Origin: an uncultured bacterium
GTDB lineage: Bacteria; Patescibacteriota; Patescibacteriia; 2-12-FULL-60-25
Direction of reading: 5' to 3'
DNA length: 64,000 bases
Assembly: GCA_937949995.1 (NCBI GenBank)
Contig: CALFEO010000013.1
Span: 19,493 to 83,492, forward strand
The position numbers were made by a program, and so were the translations under genes. Positions 50,416-57,973 of this stretch are shown piece by piece. Every line of letters begins with the position of its first letter. The first letter of the stretch is position 1. Below the pieces are notes generated by a model that saw only the letters and a list, made by a program, of their open reading frames with translations, ran no database searches and was not told where the DNA came from.

Positions 50416-50429
50416 GGGTATCAGAATAA

Positions 50430-51194
50430 TTACAAGCTCAATTCAGCATCGATTATTTGTTTGAAAGAATCAAACGGCAAAGCTCCGGAAACCAGCTGAC
50501 CGTTTACAAAAGTGGCGGGAGTGCCCTCGACACCGGCCATGGATCCCTCGTTCAAATCTTCGGTAACGCGTGAGGCTTTTTCACCGCTGTCCAAACAATT
50601 GTTGAATTTGGCGGTATCCAGCTTGAGATCAGCGGCGGCTTGCTTCCATTTGGCGACATTCATGGTGCCGGCCGCGTTGGCTTGGAAGATTATATCGTAC
50701 ATTTCCCAGAATTTGCCTTGATCAGCGGCGCATTCCGAGGCTTCGCCGGCTTTTTGGGCTTCAGCATGGAAAGATAACGGGAAATGACGGAAAATCACTT
50801 TAACATCATTGGGATAAGCGGCCTTGATTTGCTTCATTGTTTCGTAATGACGGCTGCAGAAAGGGCACTCAAAATCCGAATATTCGATGATTGTAACTTT
50901 GGCATCATCCTTGCCCCAGATATGATCACGGGCCGGATCTACAGGGGCCGGATCACCGACAGGAGGCTGTGCGGTATCATCAACCAAGGGCTGATTGGCC
51001 GCGGGAGCGTTAGCCGCAGGCTGATTGGTGTTTTGAGCCAAAGCACCAAAGCTTTTGCCGGACATTAAAAAATTAAGGATGAAGACCAGGGCGACTGTGG
51101 ACATGACGGCAATGCCGGCTATGAGCCCGAGGGCAAAGGTCGTTTTGGGACTGGAGTCCCAGATGCTTGGTCCGGGTTTGGATGTATTTTCCAT
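50430..51194 (-). CDS. DsbA-like membrane-anchored thiol oxidoreductase
   Basis: 254 aa. One membrane helix (about 22-45) and a Pro/Ala-rich linker are followed by a thioredoxin-fold DsbA/BdbD domain: VTIIEYSDFECPFCSRHYETM with active-site CPFC, the FRHFPL strand, and EGTPATFVNGQLVSG with the cis-Pro loop. It would form disulfides in secreted proteins. The start at 51194 is chosen because the ORF upstream is not family-like. It is paired with a second DsbA-like gene, as in many CPR genomes. Confidence 0.9.
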   Translation of the reverse strand: MENTSKPGPSIWDSSPKTTFALGLIAGIAVMSTVALVFILNFLMSGKSFGALAQNTNQPAANAPAANQPLVDDTAQPPVGDPAPVDPARDHIWGKDDAKVTIIEYSDFECPFCSRHYETMKQIKAAYPNDVKVIFRHFPLSFHAEAQKAGEASECAADQGKFWEMYDIIFQANAAGTMNVAKWKQAAADLKLDTAKFNNCLDSGEKASRVTEDLNEGSMAGVEGTPATFVNGQLVSGALPFDSFKQIIDAELSL

Positions 51195-51264
51195 AAGGAT
51201 CGTTGTGGATAAATTTTTAGATAACTGGTTTATTTTTAAGTAATTGCAGACTAAAGTCAAACGA

Positions 51265-51437
51265 ATAGCTACTAGCTGCTAGCCGCTAGCTGCTAGCCGG
51301 ACCGTAATGTGTTACTTCGCAGGGATAATCCTTGTGATTATCCGCACCAATGCAACCGTTTGTCGTCTTTGCACGGATAAACACCACATCTTCGCCTTGC
51401 GGCTTCGAGCGGTGCGCGAGGTTTATCCCTACGAATG
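51265..51437. repeat. CTAGCTGCTAGC and GGATAAACC repeat tract
   Basis: TAGCTACTAGCTGCTAGCCG at about 51269-51298 belongs to the CTAG family. The following GGATAATCCTTGTGATTATCC ... GGTTTATCCCTACG (51317-51437) matches the family at 22156-22238. No gene is seen. Confidence 0.65.
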
Positions 51438-51481
51438 ATTGAGATTGTAAAGTTATAAGTGCGTGGTTCGAGGTTTGCTGT

Positions 51482-52144
51482 TTATTCTGAAAGTGCGGAA
51501 TCGAGGGCGGTGCGCCAGGCGGAGGCGCTCATGGCGCCGACAGTTACCGTGTTGTTGATGTAGAAGGTTGGTGTACCGGTGAGATTGAAAGAGACGGCCT
51601 CTTGAAAATCTTTTTCCACCAATGACATGTACTTGTTGTTAGCATGACAGGCTTCAAACTCTTCTTTGTTTAAACCGGATTGCTCGGCGAGTGATACGAA
51701 ATGCACGGCCGGATTTGGCATGTATTGCCAAGTATCTTGGGTTGCAAAAACTTGATCGGCGTACTCCCAAAATTTACCCTGCTCGTTGGCACAACGGCCG
51801 GCTGATGCGGCGGAAGCCGCGTTGGGATGAATTTGCGTGAGAGGCATGTCGTTCCAGATGAAACGAACACGATCTTGATACTCAAGACGAATCGACTCCA
51901 GAGCTTGTTCGGCTACACGGCAAGCGGGACATTGGAAATCGCTGAATATGCGAACGGTTACTTTTGCGTTTGACGGACCAAATGTTGGATTTTGGCTGTC
52001 GTTGAAAGATACGTTGGGATTAACGGTATTTGAACCGTTTCCGGCATCGGACATTATTGCCCAAACCAATCCGCCAATAATAAAAACCAGCAGTAATCCT
52101 GCACCGGCTAAAAAATATTTTTTTACTTGTTCTTCGGAATTCAT
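51482..52144 (-). CDS. DsbA-like membrane-anchored thiol oxidoreductase (second)
   Basis: 220 aa. An N-terminal membrane helix (about 9-28) and a short Asn/Ser linker precede the DsbA-type thioredoxin domain with RIFSDFQCPACRVAEQAL (active-site CPAC), FIWNDMPL and LTGTPTFYINNTV (cis-Pro loop). It differs from the first copy by a shorter linker and the CPAC motif, which could tune redox potential. No DsbB/VKOR partner gene is seen in the window. Confidence 0.9.
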   Translation of the reverse strand: MNSEEQVKKYFLAGAGLLLVFIIGGLVWAIMSDAGNGSNTVNPNVSFNDSQNPTFGPSNAKVTVRIFSDFQCPACRVAEQALESIRLEYQDRVRFIWNDMPLTQIHPNAASAASAGRCANEQGKFWEYADQVFATQDTWQYMPNPAVHFVSLAEQSGLNKEEFEACHANNKYMSLVEKDFQEAVSFNLTGTPTFYINNTVTVGAMSASAWRTALDSALSE

Positions 52145-52194
52145 AAGTTTCCATTGTAATGATACGCGAAACAGCGGTCAAGTCTTTCAAACTT

Positions 52195-52475
52195 AGCCGC
52201 TAGCTACTAGTCGCCAGCTACTAGCACAACCACAACCCATATATCCTTCCTACGCTAACCCACTTCGGCGAAGCTACGAGTGTCATGAAGCCGCGGCGTG
52301 CGGGTAAAGGATGCTGTACGGCACAACCTCCTAAATCCTCCTTATCCACCCGCCTGCCGAGCCAGCCCGCCTGCCGAGCAGAGCGAGGCGGCCAGGGCAG
52401 AGCGAGGCGGACGGGTCAGGAGGACTTGTTTCTTGATTCACTCGCCCCTGATAAGGGGTTGGGGTTGCGCCAAGA
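52195..52475. repeat. Composite intergenic repeats
   Basis: A CTAGCTACTAGTCGCCAGCTAC stretch (52195-52225) precedes AGCACAACCACAACCC and, further on, CCCCTGATAAGGGGTTGGGGTTGCGC (about 52445-52470), related to the element at 364-438. Between them runs a GC-rich stretch with tandem CGCCTGCCGAGC/GAGGCGG units (about 52350-52412). No gene is convincing in 52200-52580. Confidence 0.55.
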
Positions 52476-52587
52476 CAGCCGTTCGCGCTTCATAACTCAA
52501 GCTCCTCTTGACCTGTCCCGCGGAGTCCTTGGGCGTAGTGGGATGGACTTGTTGCTTTAATCTTGATGGACTGGACTTTGTTATGCA

Positions 52588-53352
52588 TTATGCATTATTC
52601 ATTTTAAATGTCCCCTTTATTATTTTACCCAGCAACCAAATTCCAAGTGCGGCCAGAGGGATGAGAAGCCATTGAGTGGGGGTGAGGTGGAAGTAGCGGA
52701 TATCGATGATGCGGTAGAAATCCAAAAAGAATCGGACGATTGAGTAGATGGTGATGAAGAGGGCGAGATAAAATCCTTGAGGGCGGGGTTTGCGGTTGAA
52801 AAGCAGGAAGATGGTAGAGATGAAGGCTCCCAAGAGTGAGAGATAAAGGCCGTGATCGTGGCGGGCTATGCCATCGGGATAGATGACGCAGAGAGGATTG
52901 GAAGCACACTCGACGCCAGGATGATCGTGGATCAAGAAGCAACCAATACGGCCGATCATGAGTCCGAAAGGCAAGCCGAAGATGGCGGAATCAGCGAATT
53001 TGAGAAAAGGCAGTTTGTGTTTGCGGATGAGAAGGGTGACGGTGAGCGAGGCGCCGATAAAACCGCCCATGACGGAAAAACCGGGCAAAGCGGGATTGAT
53101 GGCGTCGATGGGGTTGGCGAGATAGTGATTGAGATCGTAAAAGAGGACATGAAAGAGACGTGCGCCGAGAAAAGCGGCTAAAAAAGTCCAAAAAGCAAAG
53201 TCCCAGACCAACTTGGGATTAAAGCCCAGCTTTTTTGCTTGCCGTGCGGACATCCAAGTACCAAAAAGCAGGCCCGAGGCGACCAAGAGGCCCCAGGCTT
53301 GGATATTGACGAAGCCCAGAGGTATTACTGTGAGTTGGAAGAAAGGAAGCAT
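52588..53352 (-). CDS. lgt: Prolipoprotein diacylglyceryl transferase
   Basis: 254 aa polytopic membrane enzyme that transfers diacylglycerol from phosphatidylglycerol to the lipobox Cys of prolipoproteins. The key family signature GRIGCFLIHDHPG (Lgt motif GR-x2-CN/F...H/E..G, with the catalytic Arg) lies near residue 133, followed by ARHDHGLYLSLLGAF. About seven hydrophobic segments are seen. It fits the several lipoproteins encoded in this window (18.2, 24.5 and 59 kb). A repeat containing AAGGTTCAGACAAT lies just before the start codon. Confidence 0.88.
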   Translation of the reverse strand: MLPFFQLTVIPLGFVNIQAWGLLVASGLLFGTWMSARQAKKLGFNPKLVWDFAFWTFLAAFLGARLFHVLFYDLNHYLANPIDAINPALPGFSVMGGFIGASLTVTLLIRKHKLPFLKFADSAIFGLPFGLMIGRIGCFLIHDHPGVECASNPLCVIYPDGIARHDHGLYLSLLGAFISTIFLLFNRKPRPQGFYLALFITIYSIVRFFLDFYRIIDIRYFHLTPTQWLLIPLAALGIWLLGKIIKGTFKMNNA

Positions 53353-53355
53353 AGA

Positions 53356-53625
53356 ATATTGTCTGAACCTTGATTAAAAAACAGATTACCAACCTAATTA
53401 ACTTGATTACTACATGAGTTTATCAAGTATAAAGTAACAAGTTCATAAAGAGAATCTTAAGTTACTCTTGATGAACTTTAGACTTTATGAACTTTCCACT
53501 GGTTCGGAATAATCAAGTTAATATGAGCGTGAATATGAGCGGCGATCAAGGTTCAGACAATAGAGAAAATAATCAAGTTAATATGAGCGAGAATCAAGTG
53601 AATCAAGGTTCAGACAATTACATAA
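53356..53625. repeat. TCAAGGTTCAGACAAT and GTTCATCAAG repeats
   Basis: Several copies of ATCAAGGTTCAGACAAT, with AATCAAGTTAATATGAGCG, are arranged around a GTTCATCAAGAG-family hairpin (53411-53495). Related copies lie at 54298-54408 and 59895-59915. The apparent 81-aa plus-strand ORF here is repeat read-through. Confidence 0.7.
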
Positions 53626-54100
53626 CCCTTAGTTCCTTAAGCGCTGATTCAAAATCGGAAAGAGCACGGCGGGCGTCGGAGGTGCGGAGTTGGAAGGCAT
53701 GGTCGTGGACGATGTTGTTGCGGAGTTTGTGAGCCCACCAAACATTTTTGAGTTTGGGATAGTTGTAGCAGGCGACTTTTAGGCGTTCGCCGAGTGTATC
53801 GCCGGGAATAACGAGGGATTTTAGAGCCGCATCCAAAAGATTATCAGCTTCGATGACGGAAAGTTTTAAGCCCATATCCCCTCCTTGTTTGCTTGTCTCC
53901 AAGATTTTTTGCCAACGAGCCTGTACTTGCTCACGCGTCATGCCGTAAAGCTCGGGACGGGTGAATTTGTTTTTAAGCCAAATCACAGCCACAATGATGA
54001 GGATGAGGATAAGACAACCTAAAAGGAACAGGCCGATCATTGTGCCGAATGAGAGCCCTTGAGAAGCTGTTTCGCTGTATATAATTGTTTCTTCAAACAT
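53618..54100 (-). CDS. Membrane protein with HEPN-like C-terminal domain
   Basis: 160 aa. One membrane helix (about residues 20-42) is followed by a basic linker (FTRPELYGMTREQVQARWQKILE) and a helical domain ending KVACYNYPKLKNVWWAHKLRNNIVHDHAFQLRTSDARRALSDFE. The RNNIVHD motif is the RN-x(2-3)-H pattern of HEPN-type domains. The start at 54100 is chosen because the upstream ORF is repeat sequence. It lies in the same orientation as gatA and is separated from it by repeats. Function unknown; such proteins recur near gatA in CPR genomes as far as I recall. Confidence 0.65.
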   Translation of the reverse strand: MFEETIIYSETASQGLSFGTMIGLFLLGCLILILIIVAVIWLKNKFTRPELYGMTREQVQARWQKILETSKQGGDMGLKLSVIEADNLLDAALKSLVIPGDTLGERLKVACYNYPKLKNVWWAHKLRNNIVHDHAFQLRTSDARRALSDFESALKELRVM

Positions 54101-54109
54101 ATGAGCATT

Positions 54110-54392
54110 TTGAATCTTGATGACAGTACGAATTACGAATTGACGGTACGAATTATCACCGCCTTTGGCCACCGCTTACTGCGGGGTAAACGGGATCCCG
54201 CATACCTTAAATATATTAAATAATTGTTGCGGGACGAATCTGCGCGAATTACGAATTGGTTGTCGCGGTAATTTAATGTAGAAAAAATATAATACCTATA
54301 GTAATCAAGTAAATTTGAGCGTGAATATGAGCGACAATCAAGGTTCAGACAATAAGTAATAATCAAGTAAATTTGAGCGAGAATCGAGCGAA
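54110..54392. repeat. TTCGTAATTCG and TCAAGGTTCAGACAA repeat tract
   Basis: GACAGTACGAATTACGAATTGACGGTACGAATTA (54121-54153) belongs to the family at 16640-16800. TCAAGTAAATTTGAGCG and CAAGGTTCAGACAATAAG copies follow at 54305-54405. No gene is seen. Confidence 0.7.
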
Positions 54393-55826
54393 TCAAGGTT
54401 CAGACAAATGGTTCTGAAGTGTTTTAGCGGTAGAAAGCAGTTTTGCCTCCTCAAACCACGGAGCCATGAATTGCAAGCCGACCGGCATTCCGCCGTTGGT
54501 GTCGCAAGGGATGGAGATGGCGGGAAGGCCGGCGACGTTGACCGAGACGGTAAAGATATCTTCCAAATACATGGAAAGCGGATCGTTGAGTTTGGCGCCG
54601 AGTTTGAAGGCGGTGGTTGGTGCTGTGGGCGTGGCGATCAGATCTACTGATTTAAAAGCTTCATTATATCCTTGGCGGATCAGAGTTTGGACTTTTTTGG
54701 CGTGAACGTAATAAGCGTCGATGTAGCCGGACGAAAGGGAGAATGTGCCGATTAAGATACGGCGCTTGACCTCGGAGCCGAGGTTTTCGGCGCGGGATTC
54801 GGCGTAAGTTTCAAAAAGAGGCAAATTTTGTTTGCGCGCGCCAAAGCGAATACCGTCGAAACGAGAAAGGTTGGCCGAGACTTCGCAGGGCATGAGAACG
54901 TAGTAGACCGCGAGAGCTTCGTCGACGTATGGGAGATCTATTTCGACAAGTTCCGCGCCCATGGATTCTAAAAGTTTGAGTGATTTTTCCGTGGCTTCGC
55001 GGACTTCGGGCTCTATGCCTTTAACGGCCCAAACTTGGCGAGGCAAGCCGATTTTTAAACCTTTGACATTATCTTTCCAGTCGGCGACGAACGGTTCGAC
55101 GTTTGCGGTGGTTTGATCGGCATTGTCACGGCCTTGGATGACGGAAAGGATAAGCGCCGCGTCTTCGGCGGACTTGGCAAGCGGGCCGATTTGATCGAAA
55201 GATGAGGCCATGGCGATAAGGCCGGAGCGAGAGACACGGCCGTAGGTTGGTTTTAAGCCGGTGATTCCGCAAAAAGCCGCGGGCTGACGAATGGATCCGC
55301 CCGTGTCCGAGCCCAAGGCGCCAAGACACATGTTGGCGGCGACTGCGACGGTGGAGCCGCCGGATGAACCGCCCGGTACGCATTCCGGATTGCGGGGATT
55401 TTTGGTTGGGCCAAAAGCCGAATGCTCGGTGGAACTGCCCATGGCAAATTCGTCGAGATTGGTTTTACCCAAAATAACAGCACCCGCGTCGGTGAGTTTT
55501 TTGGTGACGGTCGCATCATACGCCGCATTGTAAGTTGCCAGCATTTTGGAACCTGCCGTACAGCGCTTGTTTTGCACCATGATGTTATCTTTAAGCGCCA
55601 TCGGAATGCCGTCCAAAGGACCAAGCACATTCCCCTCTTCGCGACGCGCATCGGAGCGATCGGCTTGCGTCAAAGCTTCATCGGCATAGACCTCCAAAAA
55701 AGCATGCAAAGCTCCGTCCAGGCTTTGGATTTGTGTGAGGCAAGCTTCGGTCAACGCTCGCGATGTGAGATTACCTGATTCAAGCTCTTTAATGGCTTGG
55801 GTGATTGTGAGTTCGTTGAGTGGCAT
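54393..55826 (-). CDS. gatA: Aspartyl/glutamyl-tRNA amidotransferase subunit A
   Basis: 477 aa amidase-signature protein of the GatCAB complex, which converts Glu-tRNA(Gln) and/or Asp-tRNA(Asn) to the amidated forms. The Ser-cisSer-Lys amidase core is complete: GIPMALKDN (catalytic Lys), PGGSSGGSTVAVAA, and LGSDTGGSIRQPAAFCG (nucleophile region), followed by GLKPTYGRVSRSG. Normal length. gatC lies upstream on the same strand with an unrelated gene between them; gatB is not in the window. Confidence 0.95.
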   Translation of the reverse strand: MPLNELTITQAIKELESGNLTSRALTEACLTQIQSLDGALHAFLEVYADEALTQADRSDARREEGNVLGPLDGIPMALKDNIMVQNKRCTAGSKMLATYNAAYDATVTKKLTDAGAVILGKTNLDEFAMGSSTEHSAFGPTKNPRNPECVPGGSSGGSTVAVAANMCLGALGSDTGGSIRQPAAFCGITGLKPTYGRVSRSGLIAMASSFDQIGPLAKSAEDAALILSVIQGRDNADQTTANVEPFVADWKDNVKGLKIGLPRQVWAVKGIEPEVREATEKSLKLLESMGAELVEIDLPYVDEALAVYYVLMPCEVSANLSRFDGIRFGARKQNLPLFETYAESRAENLGSEVKRRILIGTFSLSSGYIDAYYVHAKKVQTLIRQGYNEAFKSVDLIATPTAPTTAFKLGAKLNDPLSMYLEDIFTVSVNVAGLPAISIPCDTNGGMPVGLQFMAPWFEEAKLLSTAKTLQNHLSEP

Positions 55827-55832
55827 AAAATT

Positions 55833-55868
55833 GTATATGGTATTTGGTATATGGTATTTGGTATATGG
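55833..55868. repeat. Right-hand inverted repeat of the S23 gene cassette
   Basis: Three imperfect copies of GTATATGGTATTTG end with GGTAGTTAT. Text of the opposite orientation (ATAACTACC, CCAAATACAAAATACCATATAC) borders the other side of the gene at 56256-56292. Confidence 0.65.
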
Positions 55869-55871
55869 TAG

Positions 55872-56255
55872 TTATTGAAAGTGTTTGTTGCAGGATACGA
55901 TAATTGAATTGATCAGTTTGTGAACTTTTATACTTTTTGTGTAACATTTTTCAAATTCGCTTTCATTAATATATCCCACATCTCTCGCGACATATAATTG
56001 ATCTTGCAGTTCCGTAAGTGATCCTTTAGACATGTAATAAAAATGGCTTTTATCTTTGGCTGTTTTACGACTGAATCCTTCAGCGATATTCGATGTTACT
56101 GATACGGAAGATCTACGCATCTGATTTATCAACCCATATATTTCATCTCTGGGGAAATTTTTTGTTATTTCGTATATCAGAATCACAAGCTCATGCCCCT
56201 CTTGCCAGGCGTAAAGATCTGAAAAACGCTGGATTTTTACATAATCATTATCCAT
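55872..56255 (-). CDS. Four-helix bundle (S23/intervening-sequence) protein
   Basis: 127 aa of the S23 ribosomal intervening-sequence family: LYAWQEGHELVILIYEITKNFP, then RDEIYGLINQMRRSSVSVTSNIAEGFSRK, then YYMSKGSLTELQDQLYVARDVGYI. These proteins form pentameric four-helix bundles; homologs include avd in diversity-generating retroelements, but most occur alone with unknown function. It interrupts the gatC-gatA order and is flanked by near-inverted short repeats, so it may be a mobile cassette. The ATG at 56255 follows a shorter in-frame ORF extension. Confidence 0.88.
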   Translation of the reverse strand: MDNDYVKIQRFSDLYAWQEGHELVILIYEITKNFPRDEIYGLINQMRRSSVSVTSNIAEGFSRKTAKDKSHFYYMSKGSLTELQDQLYVARDVGYINESEFEKCYTKSIKVHKLINSIIVSCNKHFQ

Positions 56256-56292
56256 AACTACCGCCAAATACAAAATACCATATACAAAATAC
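56256..56292. repeat. Left-hand inverted repeat of the S23 gene cassette
   Basis: AACTACCGCCAAATACAAAATACCATATACAAAATAC copies, inverted relative to 55833-55868. The two repeats enclose only the S23 gene. Confidence 0.65.
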
Positions 56293-56303
56293 TAATATAA
56301 GTT

Positions 56304-56606
56304 TCAAGATTTCGGATTAGTAAAAACTCCCGGTGCGGCGAGCAGATCTCCCGCTCTGCCGGGGAAGTTTTCGAGGATGAGTTCGCGGGTGAGATCATCG
56401 CAGTCGAAAGCTTGGTCGGGGCGGAAGCCTTGGGATTTGGCGGACATGGAAAAAGGTTCGATGTTTGTGACGTCGATTTTTTGAATGCTTTCGACGTATT
56501 CGATGATTGAACCGACTTCATCGGTCATTTTATCGGCTTGATCTTCGTCGAGTTTAAGGCGGGCCAATCCGGCCAAGTGCCGAACCTCGTCTTGAGATAA
56601 TTTCAT
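56304..56606 (-). CDS. gatC: Aspartyl/glutamyl-tRNA amidotransferase subunit C
   Basis: 100 aa, the full GatC length. Typical pattern: DEVRHLAGLARLKLDEDQADKMTDEVGSIIEYVESI, NIEPFSM, then a C-terminal RAGDLLAAPGVF. GatC belts GatA and GatB together. Its ATG lies 9 nt from a -10 TAAAGT, suggesting a nearly leaderless mRNA. The S23 gene and then gatA follow on the same strand. Confidence 0.93.
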   Translation of the reverse strand: MKLSQDEVRHLAGLARLKLDEDQADKMTDEVGSIIEYVESIQKIDVTNIEPFSMSAKSQGFRPDQAFDCDDLTRELILENFPGRAGDLLAAPGVFTNPKS

Positions 56607-56615
56607 ATGGCTATT

Positions 56616-56644
56616 ACTTTAGCTTAATAAACGCTTAATCGCAA
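56616..56644 (-). promoter_or_regulatory. gatC promoter
   Basis: Minus strand -35 TTGCGA (56639-56644), 17-nt spacer, -10 TAAAGT (56616-56621). The -10 ends 9 nt before the ATG. Confidence 0.55.
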
Positions 56645-56720
56645 GATTTAAGGCGGGGTACTGTTGACTTTTGCCACAAACGGTGGTAATGAGCAGTCAG
56701 CAATTTACAAGGAGAAAGAC

Positions 56721-56912
56721 ATGTCCGAAACACAGTTGCCCGCAGATATTGCCGCCTCGTGTACAATGCCGGTTATCGCCGACACGGATCCGAACTGGAA
56801 ATTGGAGGATCTGGAGAACGTTCTGCTGCAAGCGAATGAGGAGGCGGCGAGAAAATGCTTGGCTATGATCATCTGCAACCCTTGGAAGCGAAAGCCGCGT
56901 ACAGCAGAATAA
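56721..56912 (+). CDS. Small hypothetical protein
   Basis: 63 aa, strong AAGGAG Shine-Dalgarno before the ATG at 56721. The first 45 residues are acidic and helical (PNWKLEDLENVLLQANEEAARK). The end then diverges (CLAMIICNPWKRKPRTAE), overlapping the next ORF in another frame by 58 nt. If a -1 slip occurred near 56853 the two ORFs would join. It could also be a short stand-alone peptide or the 5' part of a frameshifted gene. Confidence 0.5.
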   Translation: MSETQLPADIAASCTMPVIADTDPNWKLEDLENVLLQANEEAARKCLAMIICNPWKRKPRTAE

Positions 56913-57097
56913 GGGTTATCTACCCCTATTTGAATCCAAGAGTTATCGATTACATCTCGCGGATTCCGCCGGCGGATCGCACAAGCCGAGATAACCGCAA
57001 GGCACCGCTAAGAAAACTGGCGCGCATTTACGGAGTTCCCGAGCATGTGATTTTGCGTCCAAAAAAAGGATTTTGCGGAGCGCTGGATATGGAGTAA
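56855..57097 (+). CDS. Fragment resembling the asparagine synthetase C-terminus
   Basis: 80 aa. RVIYPYLNPRVIDYISRIPPADR, then APLRKLARIYGVPEHVILRPKKGF is very like the C-terminal end of class B asparagine synthetases (YPfLdPrvvef...LPPe...llRkaar...P..i..RpKkGF). The N-terminal glutaminase and the ATP-binding half are missing. It overlaps the previous ORF in a different frame, so this may be a recombinational remnant, a frameshifted small gene, or a genuine short relative; no clear function can be assigned. Confidence 0.5.
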   Translation: MLGYDHLQPLEAKAAYSRIRVIYPYLNPRVIDYISRIPPADRTSRDNRKAPLRKLARIYGVPEHVILRPKKGFCGALDME

Positions 57098-57138
57098 TAT
57101 AGAGGGAAGCTTTTTCTCTCTTTTTTAATGAAAAAATT

Positions 57139-57438
57139 ATGAACCAAGACGGATTACTGCATCTATTTCACCATATACATCACATTAATGGCGAGCATAA
57201 GGTGCATCATTGCGGTGGTGCACATAAAGAAATTGACTCGACTGTGGATTATACGATCGAGCATTGTAATTGCGGGAAACATAAAATAGATAAACCGATG
57301 GCTATCGGACATGCGTCGGATGCAAATTTGGATTTGCTTGACGTACATGTGACGTTTACCGAAACGTGCCCCGAGGGCGGGTGGCATGTGGAGAGTGGTG
57401 TTTTGCAAAAAAAATTAAGTGACACAGGACATATCTAA
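57139..57438 (+). CDS. His/Cys-rich small protein
   Basis: 99 aa. The N-terminal third is His-rich (LLHLFHHIHHINGEHKVHHCGG), and the central part holds EHCNCGKHKIDKPMAIGHASD and VTFTETCPEGGWHVESG. Cys and His spacing suggests one or two zinc sites. I recall similar small proteins in other CPR genomes, but no function is established. A T-rich region precedes it, and the next promoter (57451) starts after its stop. Confidence 0.6.
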   Translation: MNQDGLLHLFHHIHHINGEHKVHHCGGAHKEIDSTVDYTIEHCNCGKHKIDKPMAIGHASDANLDLLDVHVTFTETCPEGGWHVESGVLQKKLSDTGHI

Positions 57439-57450
57439 CAAGTTTTATTA

Positions 57451-57478
57451 TTGACAACCGTGCATTTTTATGTAATTA
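57451..57478 (+). promoter_or_regulatory. Promoter of the gene at 57514
   Basis: Perfect -35 TTGACA (57451-57456) and an AT-rich -10 region (TAATTA/AATTAT, about 57473-57479) at 16-17 nt spacing. Confidence 0.6.
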
Positions 57479-57513
57479 TGTAAATGATAAATGCACATTA
57501 CAAGGAGAGGGCG

Positions 57514-57834
57514 ATGTACATCATCCAAACACTGCGTGATGATTGTTTTGAGATGAAGACTCTATTTGCGTACGAACCGGGCGACGAGCATCTCGTGATT
57601 GACGAGAGCCGATGTGATGTTCGATTCATGGAATTCCTGTGCGGAACAATGCATGCCGTGTTCACTCGCGAAAATGATGGCCGGCTCACTGCCCCGGCTC
57701 ATTATCATGAAGTATTTCAGGACGTCTTCCGGACGCACCCGTACATCTTGAATGATGAAGATGTACTGAGGGCACTGAACGAAGAGCCGGAACTCCGGCA
57801 TCAATCGGTGCCGCCTCCCAGGCACGTAGCCTAG
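57514..57834 (+). CDS. Small hypothetical protein
   Basis: 106 aa, ATG at 57514 with an AAGGAG Shine-Dalgarno. It begins MYIIQTLRDDCFEMKTLFAY. The middle is acidic (DEHLVIDESRCDVRFMEFLCG) and the end proline-rich (EEPELRHQSVPPPRH). No membrane segment or known motif is seen. It has its own promoter and a terminator hairpin downstream. Confidence 0.6.
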   Translation: MYIIQTLRDDCFEMKTLFAYEPGDEHLVIDESRCDVRFMEFLCGTMHAVFTRENDGRLTAPAHYHEVFQDVFRTHPYILNDEDVLRALNEEPELRHQSVPPPRHVA

Positions 57835-57861
57835 CCACCTCTTTTTTACACTTTTTCCTCC

Positions 57862-57886
57862 ACCCGTCTCCATGCGGGTTTTCTTA
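57862..57886 (+). terminator. Intrinsic terminator
   Basis: ACCCG-TCTCCATG-CGGGT followed by TTTTCTT, after the gene ending at 57834. Confidence 0.65.
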
Positions 57887-57973
57887 TTATTACCGCCTTA
57901 TCTTGATTATTTTAAGAGATTGTGTTAATATCATCCATCGTACCTCGACTTTTACAAAAAAAAGGAGCAGCAA

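Noticed and set aside
53487..53732. 81-aa ORF rich in NQVNMS repeats
   Set aside because: Translation of intergenic repeats and the antisense end of the 53618 gene.
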